Of a DNA stretch of 15,266 nt, positions 1 through 6,976 are shown piece after piece; position 1 is the stretch's first letter; each line of letters begins with the position of its first letter. Made by a program: the position numbers and the translations under genes. The notes beneath the pieces were generated by a model, which saw only the letters and a program-made list of their open reading frames with translations, made no database searches and was not told the DNA's origin. The DNA comes from Campylobacteraceae bacterium (lineage in GTDB: Bacteria; Campylobacterota; Campylobacteria; Campylobacterales; Sulfurovaceae): contig JALSHP010000240.1 in NCBI GenBank assembly GCA_026982175.1, positions 1 to 15,266 on the forward strand, given 5' to 3'.

Positions 1-324
1 ATGGAATTTGTAGCCTCACTTATCATCTCTCGACTCTGTTTACTCTTTTTGTTTGAACAACATGAATTTCGTTCATCTTTTGCGACAATCCTCAAAACAT
101 CATTGACAAAACCCTATCTTTTTTCATCTTTTATGATTTTTTCTATTCTAGGTACGATGTTGAATGCTAATTTTATGCTTTTCCTTTTGATAGGTCTGCT
201 TCTTTCCCTTCTTATCTCTTATGTTATCAAAAGTAAAATAGGTTTTGTCAATGGCGATGTACTTGGAGCTACCCTTGAAGGTGTTGAAGTTTCACTCTTT
301 ATTATTATCGCTCTTTTCCAATGA
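1..324 (+). CDS. cobS: Adenosylcobinamide-GDP ribazoletransferase (cobalamin synthase), C-terminal part
   Basis: This is the 3' end of a polytopic membrane protein cut by the window start; the ATG at base 1 is probably an internal Met. The 107 visible residues are almost wholly hydrophobic, with helices around 1-18, 38-73 and 93-106. The ending, residues 81-106, reads GFVNGDVLGATLEGVEVSLF, which matches the conserved C-terminal signature of CobS (G-x-T-G-D-x-L-G-A-x-x-E). CobS joins adenosylcobinamide-GDP to alpha-ribazole in the last steps of cobalamin assembly, at the inner membrane. The family is about 250 residues, so more than half lies upstream. No other cobalamin gene is in the window. 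The identification rests on the short GDxLGA motif and hydrophobicity, so a different polytopic protein is possible but less likely. Confidence 0.8.
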   Translation: MEFVASLIISRLCLLFLFEQHEFRSSFATILKTSLTKPYLFSSFMIFSILGTMLNANFMLFLLIGLLLSLLISYVIKSKIGFVNGDVLGATLEGVEVSLFIIIALFQ

Positions 325-355
325 CTTTTACGCTAAAATAACTTTATACCATTTC

Positions 356-361
356 TATAAT
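356..361 (+). promoter_or_regulatory. -10 box for the small zinc-ribbon gene
   Basis: A perfect TATAAT lies 19 bases before the ATG at 381, in the gap after the cobS-like gene. No convincing -35 hexamer is present, as is common for the main sigma factor of Campylobacterota. Transcription would begin near 368, leaving a short leader with the AAAGGA ribosome site. Confidence 0.4.
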
Positions 362-380
362 CAAACAAAGGAATTTCAAC

Positions 381-647
381 ATGAATTTTTATCTACTCTT
401 TTTTCTACTCATTACCTCCATAGGTTTAATCATAAGTTACATCTACTTTATGAAAGAGAAAAAAGCAAATCTAAGAGCCATAGAACAAGGTATCTGTCCT
501 AAGTGTGAAAAACCAAACATGGTACTCGTTGACCAAAGAAGTACGGGTTGTGGTGGACCAAAGATGTTGACTTTTGAGTGTGAAGCTTGTGATTATGTGG
601 GTACTTTTAATGTAAATGGAGGGAGTTGTTCTACGGGGCGTTGTTAA
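381..647 (+). CDS. Small membrane-anchored zinc-ribbon protein of unknown function
   Basis: An 88-residue protein that I do not recognise as a named family. Residues 3-23 form one hydrophobic helix, followed by basic residues (KEKKANLR), so the tail is probably cytoplasmic. The tail holds Cys39-x2-Cys42 and Cys67-x2-Cys70, a zinc-ribbon arrangement, plus Cys57 in a GCGG turn and Cys83 and Cys88 in a C-terminal GGSCSTGRC. That gives seven cysteines in 50 residues. An AAAGGA ribosome site about ten bases before the ATG and a TATAAT box at 356-361 support the start and suggest its own promoter downstream of the cobS-like gene. Metal binding is inferred; the ligand (Zn or Fe-S) and function cannot be read from the sequence. 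Confidence 0.75.
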   Translation: MNFYLLFFLLITSIGLIISYIYFMKEKKANLRAIEQGICPKCEKPNMVLVDQRSTGCGGPKMLTFECEACDYVGTFNVNGGSCSTGRC

Positions 648-655
648 AAAGTAAG

Positions 656-681
656 TTTCCCCTCTCATGAGAGAGGAAAAA
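656..681. terminator. Hairpin between convergent genes
   Basis: CCTCTC at 661-666 pairs with GAGAGG at 671-676 around the loop ATGA, with a flanking TTT (656-658) and AAAA (677-680) that can extend the stem past a two-base bulge. It sits exactly between the convergent zinc-ribbon and porin genes, so a bidirectional terminator is the natural reading. The following T tracts are weak on both strands. Confidence 0.45.
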
Positions 682-698
682 TTAGACTATTGCAATTT

Positions 699-1985
699 CT
701 AGAAAGCGTATCTTCCCCATAAACGTACAAAGTTATTTGATTCTCTTGTATCAGCTTTTGTATATCCATAAGCAGCAAACCCTGTAACATTTTTTGCAAG
801 TTTAGCTTTATACATTACATCAACTTCTGAATATCCATCTTTAGATGCAATATAATCATTTGCAGCCGTACCATAAGAAACAATAAGTTTACCAATACCT
901 ACATTAGCATTTCCAGAAGCTTTAATAAACTGTGAACCTGGACTAGAGTGATATTGTCCTACATTATCAAGTAACATTTGAGTATATAATGGAGATTTAA
1001 TACTTGTTGCGATGTTAGAGATACGTGATGTCCCTTCACCAATAGATGAGTATGCAAGTGAAGCATTAACCATACCAAGCTTTGAAGCTACTTTCGCACC
1101 AAATGCAGAAGTAGCAGTTCCAGCAGCTGGATCTACTTGACCACCTTGCAGAGAAACACCAACATTAGCAACTTTAAATTTAGCATCTCCCCAAATTATA
1201 GAGGTTTCACCATTTATTGTATTAGAACCTGAACCTGGTCCTACAGGAGTATTTGCTAAAGCATTTGGTGCAATATAATATGTACCTGTTAATGTTACAC
1301 CCTCTAAAGATTTATTTTGTGCGGTAATCATGTGTAGTCCATCAACTGCACCACGATCACTACCATTAGCAAAAGGGCCAGCTGTTGGGTTACCAATGTT
1401 ATTAAAAGAAGATCTATTTAAGTTTGCAGTAATAGATAAGTTAGAGTTAGTAATATATGCATAAACAAGCTTCGTATCAGGTAGATTTGTATTCTCTACT
1501 TTAACCGCATCCATTGTATTTTTAAACATTTGCCAACCCTCAGTAAATGCAAAAGGAGAAATACCTTTGCCAAGTGTTTGGCGACCTGCTTTTATTGCTG
1601 TCTTATCAATATTTGCAGTTAAATAAGCTTGAGTAAATCCACCAGATGTCTCACCTGCACTACCCGCAAAATAATAAAAACCAGGACCTGGTCTACCCTT
1701 TATATTTGCAGGTGAACTATCTGAATCACTACGTGTTGCTGAAATTTCAAATCCAGCACCAATACCTGAAAAAAGGTCCTTATTTACTGCTCTAAGTTGT
1801 CCACCTACAGCTCTGTATGTTGTTCCTTTTGTATAAAGACTCTCATCACCAAAACCATCAGCCGTTTGCGTAAATACTACTGCTTGTCCTGAAAAATCCC
1901 ATTCTGAAGCATCACCACTTGCCATAGCACCTGTTGTAATAGTCATAGCAGCGATTGCTGCTAAACTTAATTTTGTAATTTTCAC
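699..1985 (-). CDS. Porin-like major outer membrane protein
   Basis: A 428-residue secreted protein. Residues 1-22 are a Sec signal peptide (basic MKITK, a hydrophobic Ala-rich core, then the AMA-SGDA cleavage region). The mature part is rich in Gly, Ser, Asn and aromatics with alternating beta-strand patterns, and it ends RLWGRYAF. The terminal Phe and alternating aromatics are the usual BAM recognition signal for outer-membrane barrels. Length and pattern fit the Campylobacter MOMP/OprD-like porins that let small solutes across the outer membrane. The start is GTG at 1985-1983, set by AAGGAG at 1996-1991; an ATG two bases upstream is out of frame and meets TGA at once. The gene is alone in its transcription unit, with a 307-base upstream gap. 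Substrate specificity cannot be told. Confidence 0.85.
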   Translation of the reverse strand: MKITKLSLAAIAAMTITTGAMASGDASEWDFSGQAVVFTQTADGFGDESLYTKGTTYRAVGGQLRAVNKDLFSGIGAGFEISATRSDSDSSPANIKGRPGPGFYYFAGSAGETSGGFTQAYLTANIDKTAIKAGRQTLGKGISPFAFTEGWQMFKNTMDAVKVENTNLPDTKLVYAYITNSNLSITANLNRSSFNNIGNPTAGPFANGSDRGAVDGLHMITAQNKSLEGVTLTGTYYIAPNALANTPVGPGSGSNTINGETSIIWGDAKFKVANVGVSLQGGQVDPAAGTATSAFGAKVASKLGMVNASLAYSSIGEGTSRISNIATSIKSPLYTQMLLDNVGQYHSSPGSQFIKASGNANVGIGKLIVSYGTAANDYIASKDGYSEVDVMYKAKLAKNVTGFAAYGYTKADTRESNNFVRLWGRYAF

Positions 1986-2292
1986 ATTTTCTCCTTTATG
2001 TTTGTACTTTTAAGTATCAATAATCTTTATAAAAAAAATTTATTAATCTAATAAGTTTACTTCATCATCATAACAACCATAAGCTTATCTTTTCTTGATA
2101 TTGATTATATTTTACTATTACTGAGTTACTTTATGTTATACAAAGAGGAAAATATAGTTATTTTTTATTAATTCATATTAAATATTATAAAGTAAATGCC
2201 TAAAAATAGGGGTTTAATAAAAATTGACTTGTAGTGTTACTTTTTGTAAAGTTTTATAGAGATTATTGTAATAGATAGTTTATAGGGGAATA
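1986..2292 (-). promoter_or_regulatory. Porin upstream region, gene-free
   Basis: About 307 bases without a gene separate the porin from the tRNA cluster. Read toward the porin, TATAAT boxes occur at 2189-2184 and 2109-2104, and a GATACTTAAA stretch at 2018-2009 lies just before the AAGGAG site. The same ten bases precede the ribosome site of the dksA-like gene (4972-4963). Which box is used is unclear; the first would give a leader of nearly 190 bases. I see no small RNA, riboswitch or clear terminator for the tRNA transcript here. Confidence 0.35.
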
Positions 2293-2380
2293 TGGCCGGG
2301 AGAGGGAGATTCGAACTCCCGGAGGTATAACCCTCACCGGATTTCAAATCCGGCACATTCGACCACTCTGACATCTCCCG
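2293..2380 (-). tRNA. tRNA-Ser (UGA)
   Basis: An 88-base class II tRNA. The acceptor stem CGGGAGA/TCTCCCG closes at 2380-2374 and 2303-2297, the discriminator is G, and CCA is encoded at 2295-2293. The anticodon loop TTTGAAA places UGA at 2346-2344, and a long variable arm (GAGGGTTATACCTC region) precedes the GTTCGAAT T-loop. It is the last of four tRNA genes read in the same direction. Confidence 0.97.
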
Positions 2381-2434
2381 ACATTAGTTTAAGCAAGTGC
2401 TTAAATTGAAAAATAATTTTAAACCATTTTAGTT

Positions 2435-2510
2435 TGGAGGAGCCAACCAGACTCGAACTGGTGAATAGCAGATTTGCAATCTACGGCCTTACCAACTTGG
2501 CGATGGCTCC
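2435..2510 (-). tRNA. tRNA-Cys (GCA)
   Basis: A 76-base tRNA with acceptor stem GGAGCCA/TGGCTCC at the ends, discriminator U and an encoded CCA (2437-2435). The anticodon loop TTGCAAA gives GCA at 2477-2475. The T-loop GTTCGAGT is intact. It is third in the tRNA cluster, with 13 bases separating it from tRNA-Leu. Confidence 0.97.
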
Positions 2511-2523
2511 AGTTAAAACTTTG

Positions 2524-2611
2524 TGGTGCCCGGGGCCGGACTTGAACCGGCACGGTCGCAATGACCGGGGGATTTTAAGTCCCCTGTGTCTACCAATTCC
2601 ACCACCCGGGC
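2524..2611 (-). tRNA. tRNA-Leu (UAA)
   Basis: An 88-base class II tRNA. The acceptor stem GCCCGGG/CCCGGGC is perfect, the discriminator is A, and CCA is encoded at 2526-2524. The loop CTTAAAA gives anticodon UAA at 2577-2575, with a long variable arm and GTTCAAGT T-loop. It is second in the cluster. A false plus-strand reading frame runs across this tRNA and tRNA-Cys. Confidence 0.97.
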
Positions 2612-2666
2612 ATAATTGGACACCAAAACTAAAGATTAAAATTTAAAAAACATAACTTAAATGTAG

Positions 2667-2741
2667 TGGAGCGAGAAAGGAGGTTCGAACTCCCGACCCC
2701 AACCTTGGCAAGGTTATGCTCTACCGCTGAGCTATTCTCGC
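2667..2741 (-). tRNA. tRNA-Gly (GCC)
   Basis: A 75-base tRNA with acceptor stem GCGAGAA/TTCTCGC, discriminator U and an encoded CCA (2669-2667). The loop TTGCCAA gives anticodon GCC at 2709-2707, and the T-loop GTTCGAAC is intact. It is the promoter-proximal gene of the four-tRNA transcript. Confidence 0.97.
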
Positions 2742-2785
2742 ATATTCACAATATTTTGTGACCATTACTTTTAAATTGGAGTGCG

Positions 2786-2814
2786 ATTATAGCCAAGATT
2801 TTTCCCTTTGTAAA
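2786..2814 (-). promoter_or_regulatory. tRNA operon promoter
   Basis: On the minus strand TTTACA (2814-2809) and TATAAT (2791-2786) are separated by exactly 17 bases, close to the sigma-70 consensus and the best promoter in the window. Transcription should start near 2779, about 38 bases before tRNA-Gly. The bases after the -10 box, CGCACT, are fairly GC-rich for this genome, a discriminator type linked in other bacteria to stringent control; that link is inference here. Confidence 0.75.
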
Positions 2815-2824
2815 GGTTTTTGGG

Positions 2825-2830
2825 TATAAT
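2825..2830 (+). promoter_or_regulatory. ilvD -10 box
   Basis: TATAAT lies 40 bases before the ilvD ATG. Its expected -35 area overlaps the -35 hexamer of the divergent tRNA promoter (2809-2814), so the two promoters sit back to back within about 45 bp. The box also argues against the TTG at 2820 as the ilvD start. Confidence 0.55.
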
Positions 2831-2870
2831 TTTTCAAAATTTAATAAAAACAGATAGTGAAGGAAAAAAA

Positions 2871-4559
2871 ATGAGAAGTGACATCGTCAAAAAAGGACAC
2901 AACCGCGCACCACACCGTTCGCTCTTTAGAGCAACAGGATTAAAAGATGAGGATTTTGCTAAACCATTTATTGGGGTGGCAAACTCTTACATAGAGATTA
3001 TCCCTGGGCATTTCTTTTTAAATAAAGTCGCCGAGGTCATTAAAGATGAAATTAAAAAAGCAGGATGTGTACCATTTGAATTTAATACCATAGGTGTAGA
3101 TGATGGAATTGCTATGGGACATGATGGAATGCTTTTTTCTCTTCCTAGCCGTGAAATTATTGCCAACTCCATTGAGACCGTGATGAATGCCCATAAACTA
3201 GATGCAATGATTGCCATTCCAAACTGTGACAAAATTGTCCCAGGTATGATAATGGGTGCCTTGCGTGTCAATGTTCCTACTGTCTTTGTAAGTGGTGGTC
3301 CTATGGCAAAAGGGTATACTAAAGATGGTGAGCCAATTGACCTAGCAACGGCATTTGAGGCCGTAGGGAAATTTGAAGCAGGAGAGATTACTGAAGAGGA
3401 GTTAACTGACATTGAGTGTAATGCTTGTCCAAGTGGCGGAAGCTGTTCTGGAATGTTTACCGCAAACTCTATGAATACCCTCATGGAAGCAATGGGGATT
3501 GCCCTACCTGGAAATGGGACTATTTTAGCCCTTACCAAAGAACGTGAAGCACTTTACCGAAAGGCAGCTAGACGTGTTTGTGAAATCGCCTTAATGGGGG
3601 AAGAGAAATCTGCTCTATATAATGTAAGAAATATTCTTAATGAAAATGCCATTAGAAATGCCTTTGCTGTTGACATGGCAATGGGTGGTTCATCTAACAC
3701 AGTTTTACATATGTTAGCCATTGCTAAAGAGGCTGAAGTTGATTTTAATTTGAGTGATATTAATGCCATCTCTAAGCGTGTTTCACATATTGCCAAAATT
3801 AGCCCTAGTTTAAGTACGGTACATATGCAAGATATTGACAAAGCAGGTGGTGTTCCTGCCGTTATGCACGAGATGAACAAACGTGGAGATGATGTACTAC
3901 TTGATAATCTAACCATTACAGGCGAGATGTTAAAAGAGCGTATTGCAGATGCAGAGATTAAAGATACCAATATTATTCATACCATTGACAACCCTTACTC
4001 TGAAGTGGGTGGCTTGGCTATTCTCTATGGTAACTTAGCCGAACAAGGAGCCGTGATTAAAACAGCAGGGATTACAGGAGATAGAGTATTTACAGGTACG
4101 GCTGTCTGTTTTAATTCACAAGATGAGTGTATCTCTGGGATTATCAATGGTAAAGTAAAAGCAGGAAATGTTGTTGTCATTCGCTACGAAGGACCAAAAG
4201 GTGGACCGGGTATGCAAGAGATGTTAGCCCCTACTTCACTCATTATGGGTATGGGTTTAGGGGCTTCTGTTGCACTCATCACTGATGGTCGTTTCTCTGG
4301 GGCTACTAGAGGGGCGAGTATTGGTCATGTGAGTCCTGAAGCGGCTGAAGGTGGTATGATTGGACTGCTTGAAGATGGCGATCAGATTCATATTGATGTC
4401 GATAAGTATATCTTAGAGGTAAGAATTACCGATGCAGAACTCATGAAACGTAAGGCTAATTTTAAGCCTTTAGTCAAGCCACTAAAAAGTAAATGGCTCA
4501 AACAATATAGAGCATTGGTAACCAATGCTAGTTCTGGGGCTGTTTTAGAAGCAGAGTAA
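2871..4559 (+). CDS. ilvD: Dihydroxy-acid dehydratase
   Basis: A 562-residue enzyme, the normal family length. It dehydrates 2,3-dihydroxy-isovalerate and 2,3-dihydroxy-3-methylvalerate to the 2-keto acids that lead to valine, isoleucine, leucine and pantothenate. Signatures include PHRSLFRATG (14-23), FNTIGVDDGIAMGHDGM (71-87), PNCDK with Cys119, CNACPSGGSCSGMFTANSMN beginning at Cys183 (Cys186 and Cys192 follow), and a C-terminal GRFSGATRG. Cys119 and Cys192 are likely Fe-S ligands. The early site where [2Fe-2S] plant-type enzymes have PCN reads PGH here, as in the E. coli protein, so an oxygen-labile cluster type is inferred. The start at 2871 is chosen over a longer TTG reading because AAGGA lies six bases before it and the family begins MRSD. 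It is divergent from the tRNA genes and convergent with the dksA-like gene. Confidence 0.97.
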   Translation: MRSDIVKKGHNRAPHRSLFRATGLKDEDFAKPFIGVANSYIEIIPGHFFLNKVAEVIKDEIKKAGCVPFEFNTIGVDDGIAMGHDGMLFSLPSREIIANSIETVMNAHKLDAMIAIPNCDKIVPGMIMGALRVNVPTVFVSGGPMAKGYTKDGEPIDLATAFEAVGKFEAGEITEEELTDIECNACPSGGSCSGMFTANSMNTLMEAMGIALPGNGTILALTKEREALYRKAARRVCEIALMGEEKSALYNVRNILNENAIRNAFAVDMAMGGSSNTVLHMLAIAKEAEVDFNLSDINAISKRVSHIAKISPSLSTVHMQDIDKAGGVPAVMHEMNKRGDDVLLDNLTITGEMLKERIADAEIKDTNIIHTIDNPYSEVGGLAILYGNLAEQGAVIKTAGITGDRVFTGTAVCFNSQDECISGIINGKVKAGNVVVIRYEGPKGGPGMQEMLAPTSLIMGMGLGASVALITDGRFSGATRGASIGHVSPEAAEGGMIGLLEDGDQIHIDVDKYILEVRITDAELMKRKANFKPLVKPLKSKWLKQYRALVTNASSGAVLEAE

Positions 4560-4572
4560 CTATATAATATAC

Positions 4573-4600
4573 GGCTAAGTAAATCCTTTTTTACTTAGTC
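4573..4600. terminator. Shared ilvD/dksA-like hairpin terminator
   Basis: CTAAGTAAA (4575-4583) pairs perfectly with TTTACTTAG (4590-4598) around TCCTTT, extended by a G-U and a G-C pair. It lies directly after ilvD and is followed by a T-rich TCTCTTTCTC. Its right arm covers the stop codon of the convergent dksA-like gene, so it probably ends both transcripts. Confidence 0.65.
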
Positions 4601-4947
4601 TCTTTCTCTATCACTTCTCTACAGCTAATGCAATAATCAGCAAACACTTTAACTTTTAGTCTCTCAACTTGTATCTCCTCCCCACAGGAGTCACAAATAC
4701 CATAGCTATCATTTTTAATGCGTTTTAAACTACGTTCAATCGCTTCAAGTTTTTCAGCTTGTTTCTCCATCAGTGTATTGGCGATGGTATGTCCTCTCTC
4801 CATTGAAGCGTGGTCTCCCTCATCTTTTGGTTGGGTATCTTTTAAGGTGTTCATCTCAAACGAACTACTTTTGAAGTTACTCTCAATCTGTAATTTCATC
4901 TCCTCTAACTCTTTTTTAAAATATGTCAACTCTTCTCTACTCAACAT
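4591..4947 (-). CDS. dksA: DksA/TraR-type zinc-finger transcription factor
   Basis: A 118-residue protein of the DksA/TraR family, which binds RNA polymerase through the secondary channel and, with ppGpp in other bacteria, adjusts rRNA, tRNA and biosynthetic promoters. Residues 5-35 and 55-80 are charged helices that would form the coiled coil. Between them lies DEGDHA (42-47), which fits the DxxDxA coiled-coil tip that marks functional DksA. The C-terminal zinc finger is Cys85-x2-Cys88 and Cys106-x2-Cys109, then a basic helix. It is shorter than E. coli DksA (about 151), as expected for the compact forms in this phylum. AGGAG five bases before ATG fixes the start. The gene symbol is by family resemblance; other DksA-like paralogues may exist. 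Confidence 0.85.
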   Translation of the reverse strand: MLSREELTYFKKELEEMKLQIESNFKSSSFEMNTLKDTQPKDEGDHASMERGHTIANTLMEKQAEKLEAIERSLKRIKNDSYGICDSCGEEIQVERLKVKVFADYCISCREVIEKETK

Positions 4948-4962
4948 TTAATCTCCTTTAAA

Positions 4963-4976
4963 TTTAAGTATCATAA
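4963..4976 (-). promoter_or_regulatory. Candidate dksA-like promoter
   Basis: Reading toward the gene, TATGAT (4975-4970) overlaps GATACTTAAA (4972-4963), directly before TTTAAAGGAG. A start near 4963 would give a very short leader. GATACTTAAA also precedes the porin ribosome site. There is no clear -35. Confidence 0.3.
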
Positions 4977-5087
4977 ATTTTAACATATTAAAATTAATTT
5001 ATTTTTAATCTACTGCTTATTTATTAACCAACTATAATTTATTAGTATTATAAATATTTATTAATTTTTAAATTAAAATAACTGTCC

Positions 5088-5115
5088 TTGCTCTTTACCA
5101 TCTCTTTGATATAAT
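5088..5115 (+). promoter_or_regulatory. pyrB-pabB promoter
   Basis: TATAAT at 5110-5115 follows a weak TTGCTC at 5088-5093 with a 16-base spacer. Transcription would start near 5122, giving a leader of about 20 bases that contains AAAGAGGG. The upstream 100 bases are extremely AT-rich. I see no attenuator or pyrimidine-sensing leader peptide. Confidence 0.55.
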
Positions 5116-5141
5116 TTCAGACTTAAACATAAAGAGGGTTT

Positions 5142-6029
5142 ATGCAACATCTGATTGACACCAATAACTTCAATGACCAACAACTAATCAAACTTATGAA
5201 TGAGGCGAAAGCCTTTAAAATCAAAACTCCTTTTACAAAATTTGACAATAAACTACTCGTGACGCTCTTTTTTGAAAACTCTACAAGAACACGTAGTTCC
5301 TTTGAGATAGCAGCAAAACGATTGGGTATTGCGATGGTACATCTTGACCCCTCTAAAAGTTCTACCAAGAAAGGTGAAAGCCTTGAAGACACTTTTGAAA
5401 ATTTAGCCGCAATGGAACCTGATGGGGTAATTATTCGTCATGAGTACAATAACACGCCAAAAAAATTAGCCGATAAGGGGCTAACACCCATCATCAATGC
5501 AGGAGCAGGAAACAATGCTCATCCTACCCAAGCCTTACTTGATTGTTTTACCATGATGGAACATTTTGGTATGCACACCCCCCAAGAGCTTAAAGGTAAA
5601 CGCATTGCCATTGTAGGAGACATTGTCAGTTCACGTGTAGCAGCTTCTGGCATTCGACTCTTTACACGTTTGGGATTAAAGGTTGTACTCGTTGCCCCCA
5701 AACCTTTTATGCCAGACAATGACTTACCACAATATGAAAACTTAAATGATGTCATAGATGAAGTTGATGTTATTATGAGCTTAAGAGCCCAACTTGAACG
5801 CCATAAAGCCCCTATTTTTGAAGATTACAATGAGTATGCTAAAGAGTATTGCATTACCAAAGAGCGTATGGGAGAGCGAAATATCTTATTACTTCACCCA
5901 GGTCCAGTAATGCGGAACATTGACATCTCTGATGAGATGCTTGAAGATGCACGGTGTAAAGTTTTAGAGCAGGTAAAAAATGGGGTCTATGTCCGAATGG
6001 CAATTTTAAAACTCATTTTGAGTGACTAA
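5142..6029 (+). CDS. pyrB: Aspartate carbamoyltransferase catalytic chain
   Basis: A 295-residue enzyme that joins carbamoyl phosphate and L-aspartate to N-carbamoyl-aspartate, the committed step of pyrimidine synthesis. The carbamoyl-phosphate site STRTR is at 47-51, the flexible-loop catalytic Lys is K77 in STKKGES, and RH 99-100, HPTQ 127-130, LRAQLER 214-220 and HPGP 252-255 follow in family order. HPTQALLD and LRxQLER separate it from ornithine carbamoyltransferase, which has HPCQ. No regulatory pyrI chain or pyrC-like partner is beside it. AAAGAGGG precedes the ATG. Its TAA shares its last A with the ATG of pabB, so the two are translationally coupled. Confidence 0.95.
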   Translation: MQHLIDTNNFNDQQLIKLMNEAKAFKIKTPFTKFDNKLLVTLFFENSTRTRSSFEIAAKRLGIAMVHLDPSKSSTKKGESLEDTFENLAAMEPDGVIIRHEYNNTPKKLADKGLTPIINAGAGNNAHPTQALLDCFTMMEHFGMHTPQELKGKRIAIVGDIVSSRVAASGIRLFTRLGLKVVLVAPKPFMPDNDLPQYENLNDVIDEVDVIMSLRAQLERHKAPIFEDYNEYAKEYCITKERMGERNILLLHPGPVMRNIDISDEMLEDARCKVLEQVKNGVYVRMAILKLILSD

Positions 6030-6973
6030 TGAAAAAACTAAATGAACTTGCTTCACAAAGAGAGCCTTTTTTATTTGTTCTCTCTTACGATTTAAAGCAA
6101 CAGTTTGTTCAAAAATTAGAGGAGCTTGATGAGGATATTTTTTTTAAAATTGGAAATCAACGTAACTACCCTGAACAAGCTCTTACAAAAACCTATTTTT
6201 TAAAAAAGTCTCCTTTAGATTTTCAAGCGTATAAAAAGAGTTTAGAAAAAATTTTAGAAGAGATTCGCTCTGGCAATACCTATCTGATAAACCTTACTTT
6301 TAAAACCCCCATAGAGACCAACTTAAGCCTAAAAGAGATTTTCACCTATGCCAAAGCAAAATATAAACTCTATTTTAAAGATAAATTCATCTGTTTTTCT
6401 CCTGAAAAATTTATAGAGATTATCGACAATAAAATAGCCACTTACCCCATGAAAGGGACAATAGAAGCTTCTATTCCCAATGCCAAAGCAAAAATATTAG
6501 CCAATGAGAAAGAGATGGCAGAACATGTGATGGTTGTTGACCTTATGCGAAATGACTTAGGCATGGTAGGAACAGCCGTTCAAGTAGAGAAGTTTCGTTA
6601 TGTAGAAAAAATCAAAGCAGGAGAAAAAGAGCTACTACAAGTAAGCTCTAAAATAACAGCCAAACTTCCTAACAACTGGCATGAGAACCTTGGTGATTTA
6701 CTTCAAACCCTTTTACCTGCTGGATCCATTACAGGAACACCCAAAAAAAGTACTGTCAATATTATTAAAAGCATTGAAGATTATGAGCGGGGTTTCTATA
6801 CAGGAGTCTTTGGACTATTTGATGGTAAAAATCTCTATTCTGCTGTGATGATTCGTTTTATTGAGAAAGAAGATGAAAAGTTATTTTACAAAAGTGGAGG
6901 AGGCATCACTTTAGATAGTGATGCTAAGAGTGAATATGAGGAGTTGGTAGATAAAATATATCTACCACTTTAA
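6029..6973 (+). CDS. pabB: Aminodeoxychorismate synthase component I (short form)
   Basis: A 314-residue chorismate-utilising enzyme that, with the glutamine amidotransferase PabA, makes 4-amino-4-deoxychorismate for folate. The residue that identifies PabB is Lys142 in YPMKGT; anthranilate synthases have Ala there. SPE (124-126), DLMRND (171-176), GSITGTPKK (232-240), FYTGVFG (256-262) and SGGGITLDSD (289-298) complete the chorismate-binding core. It is much shorter than E. coli PabB (about 450) because most of the N-terminal subdomain is missing. A Gln (Q204 in LLQVSS) stands where TrpE/PabB enzymes often have His before VS; I am unsure whether that is usual for short PabBs. It overlaps pyrB by one base. 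The last codons form part of a hairpin. Confidence 0.92.
   Translation: MKKLNELASQREPFLFVLSYDLKQQFVQKLEELDEDIFFKIGNQRNYPEQALTKTYFLKKSPLDFQAYKKSLEKILEEIRSGNTYLINLTFKTPIETNLSLKEIFTYAKAKYKLYFKDKFICFSPEKFIEIIDNKIATYPMKGTIEASIPNAKAKILANEKEMAEHVMVVDLMRNDLGMVGTAVQVEKFRYVEKIKAGEKELLQVSSKITAKLPNNWHENLGDLLQTLLPAGSITGTPKKSTVNIIKSIEDYERGFYTGVFGLFDGKNLYSAVMIRFIEKEDEKLFYKSGGGITLDSDAKSEYEELVDKIYLPL
6945..6967. terminator. Hairpin inside the pabB 3' end
   Basis: TGGTAGATA (6945-6953) and TATCTACCA (6959-6967) form a perfect nine-pair stem around a five-base A-rich loop, within the last pabB codons. The stop codons of pabB and the convergent SPOR gene are only three bases apart, so this is the only place a strong hairpin can serve both. 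T-tracts after it are short. Confidence 0.5.
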
Positions 6974-6976
6974 CGC

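Noticed and set aside
2434..2646. A 70-residue plus-strand reading frame with tRNA-like proline-rich text
   Set aside because: It runs antisense through tRNA-Cys and tRNA-Leu; the peptide is an artefact of translated tRNA genes.
2293..2741. tRNA cluster as an integration site for a mobile island
   Set aside because: All four tRNAs are intact and flanked by ordinary genes; no integrase or duplicated tRNA 3' end is present in the window.
2820..2870. A longer ilvD from a TTG start
   Set aside because: The extra 17 residues match nothing in the family, contain the promoter box, and a better ATG with AAGGA follows.
5142..6029. Ornithine carbamoyltransferase as the identity of the carbamoyltransferase
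   Set aside because: HPTQALLD and LRAQLER are aspartate carbamoyltransferase marks; the ornithine enzyme has HPCQ.
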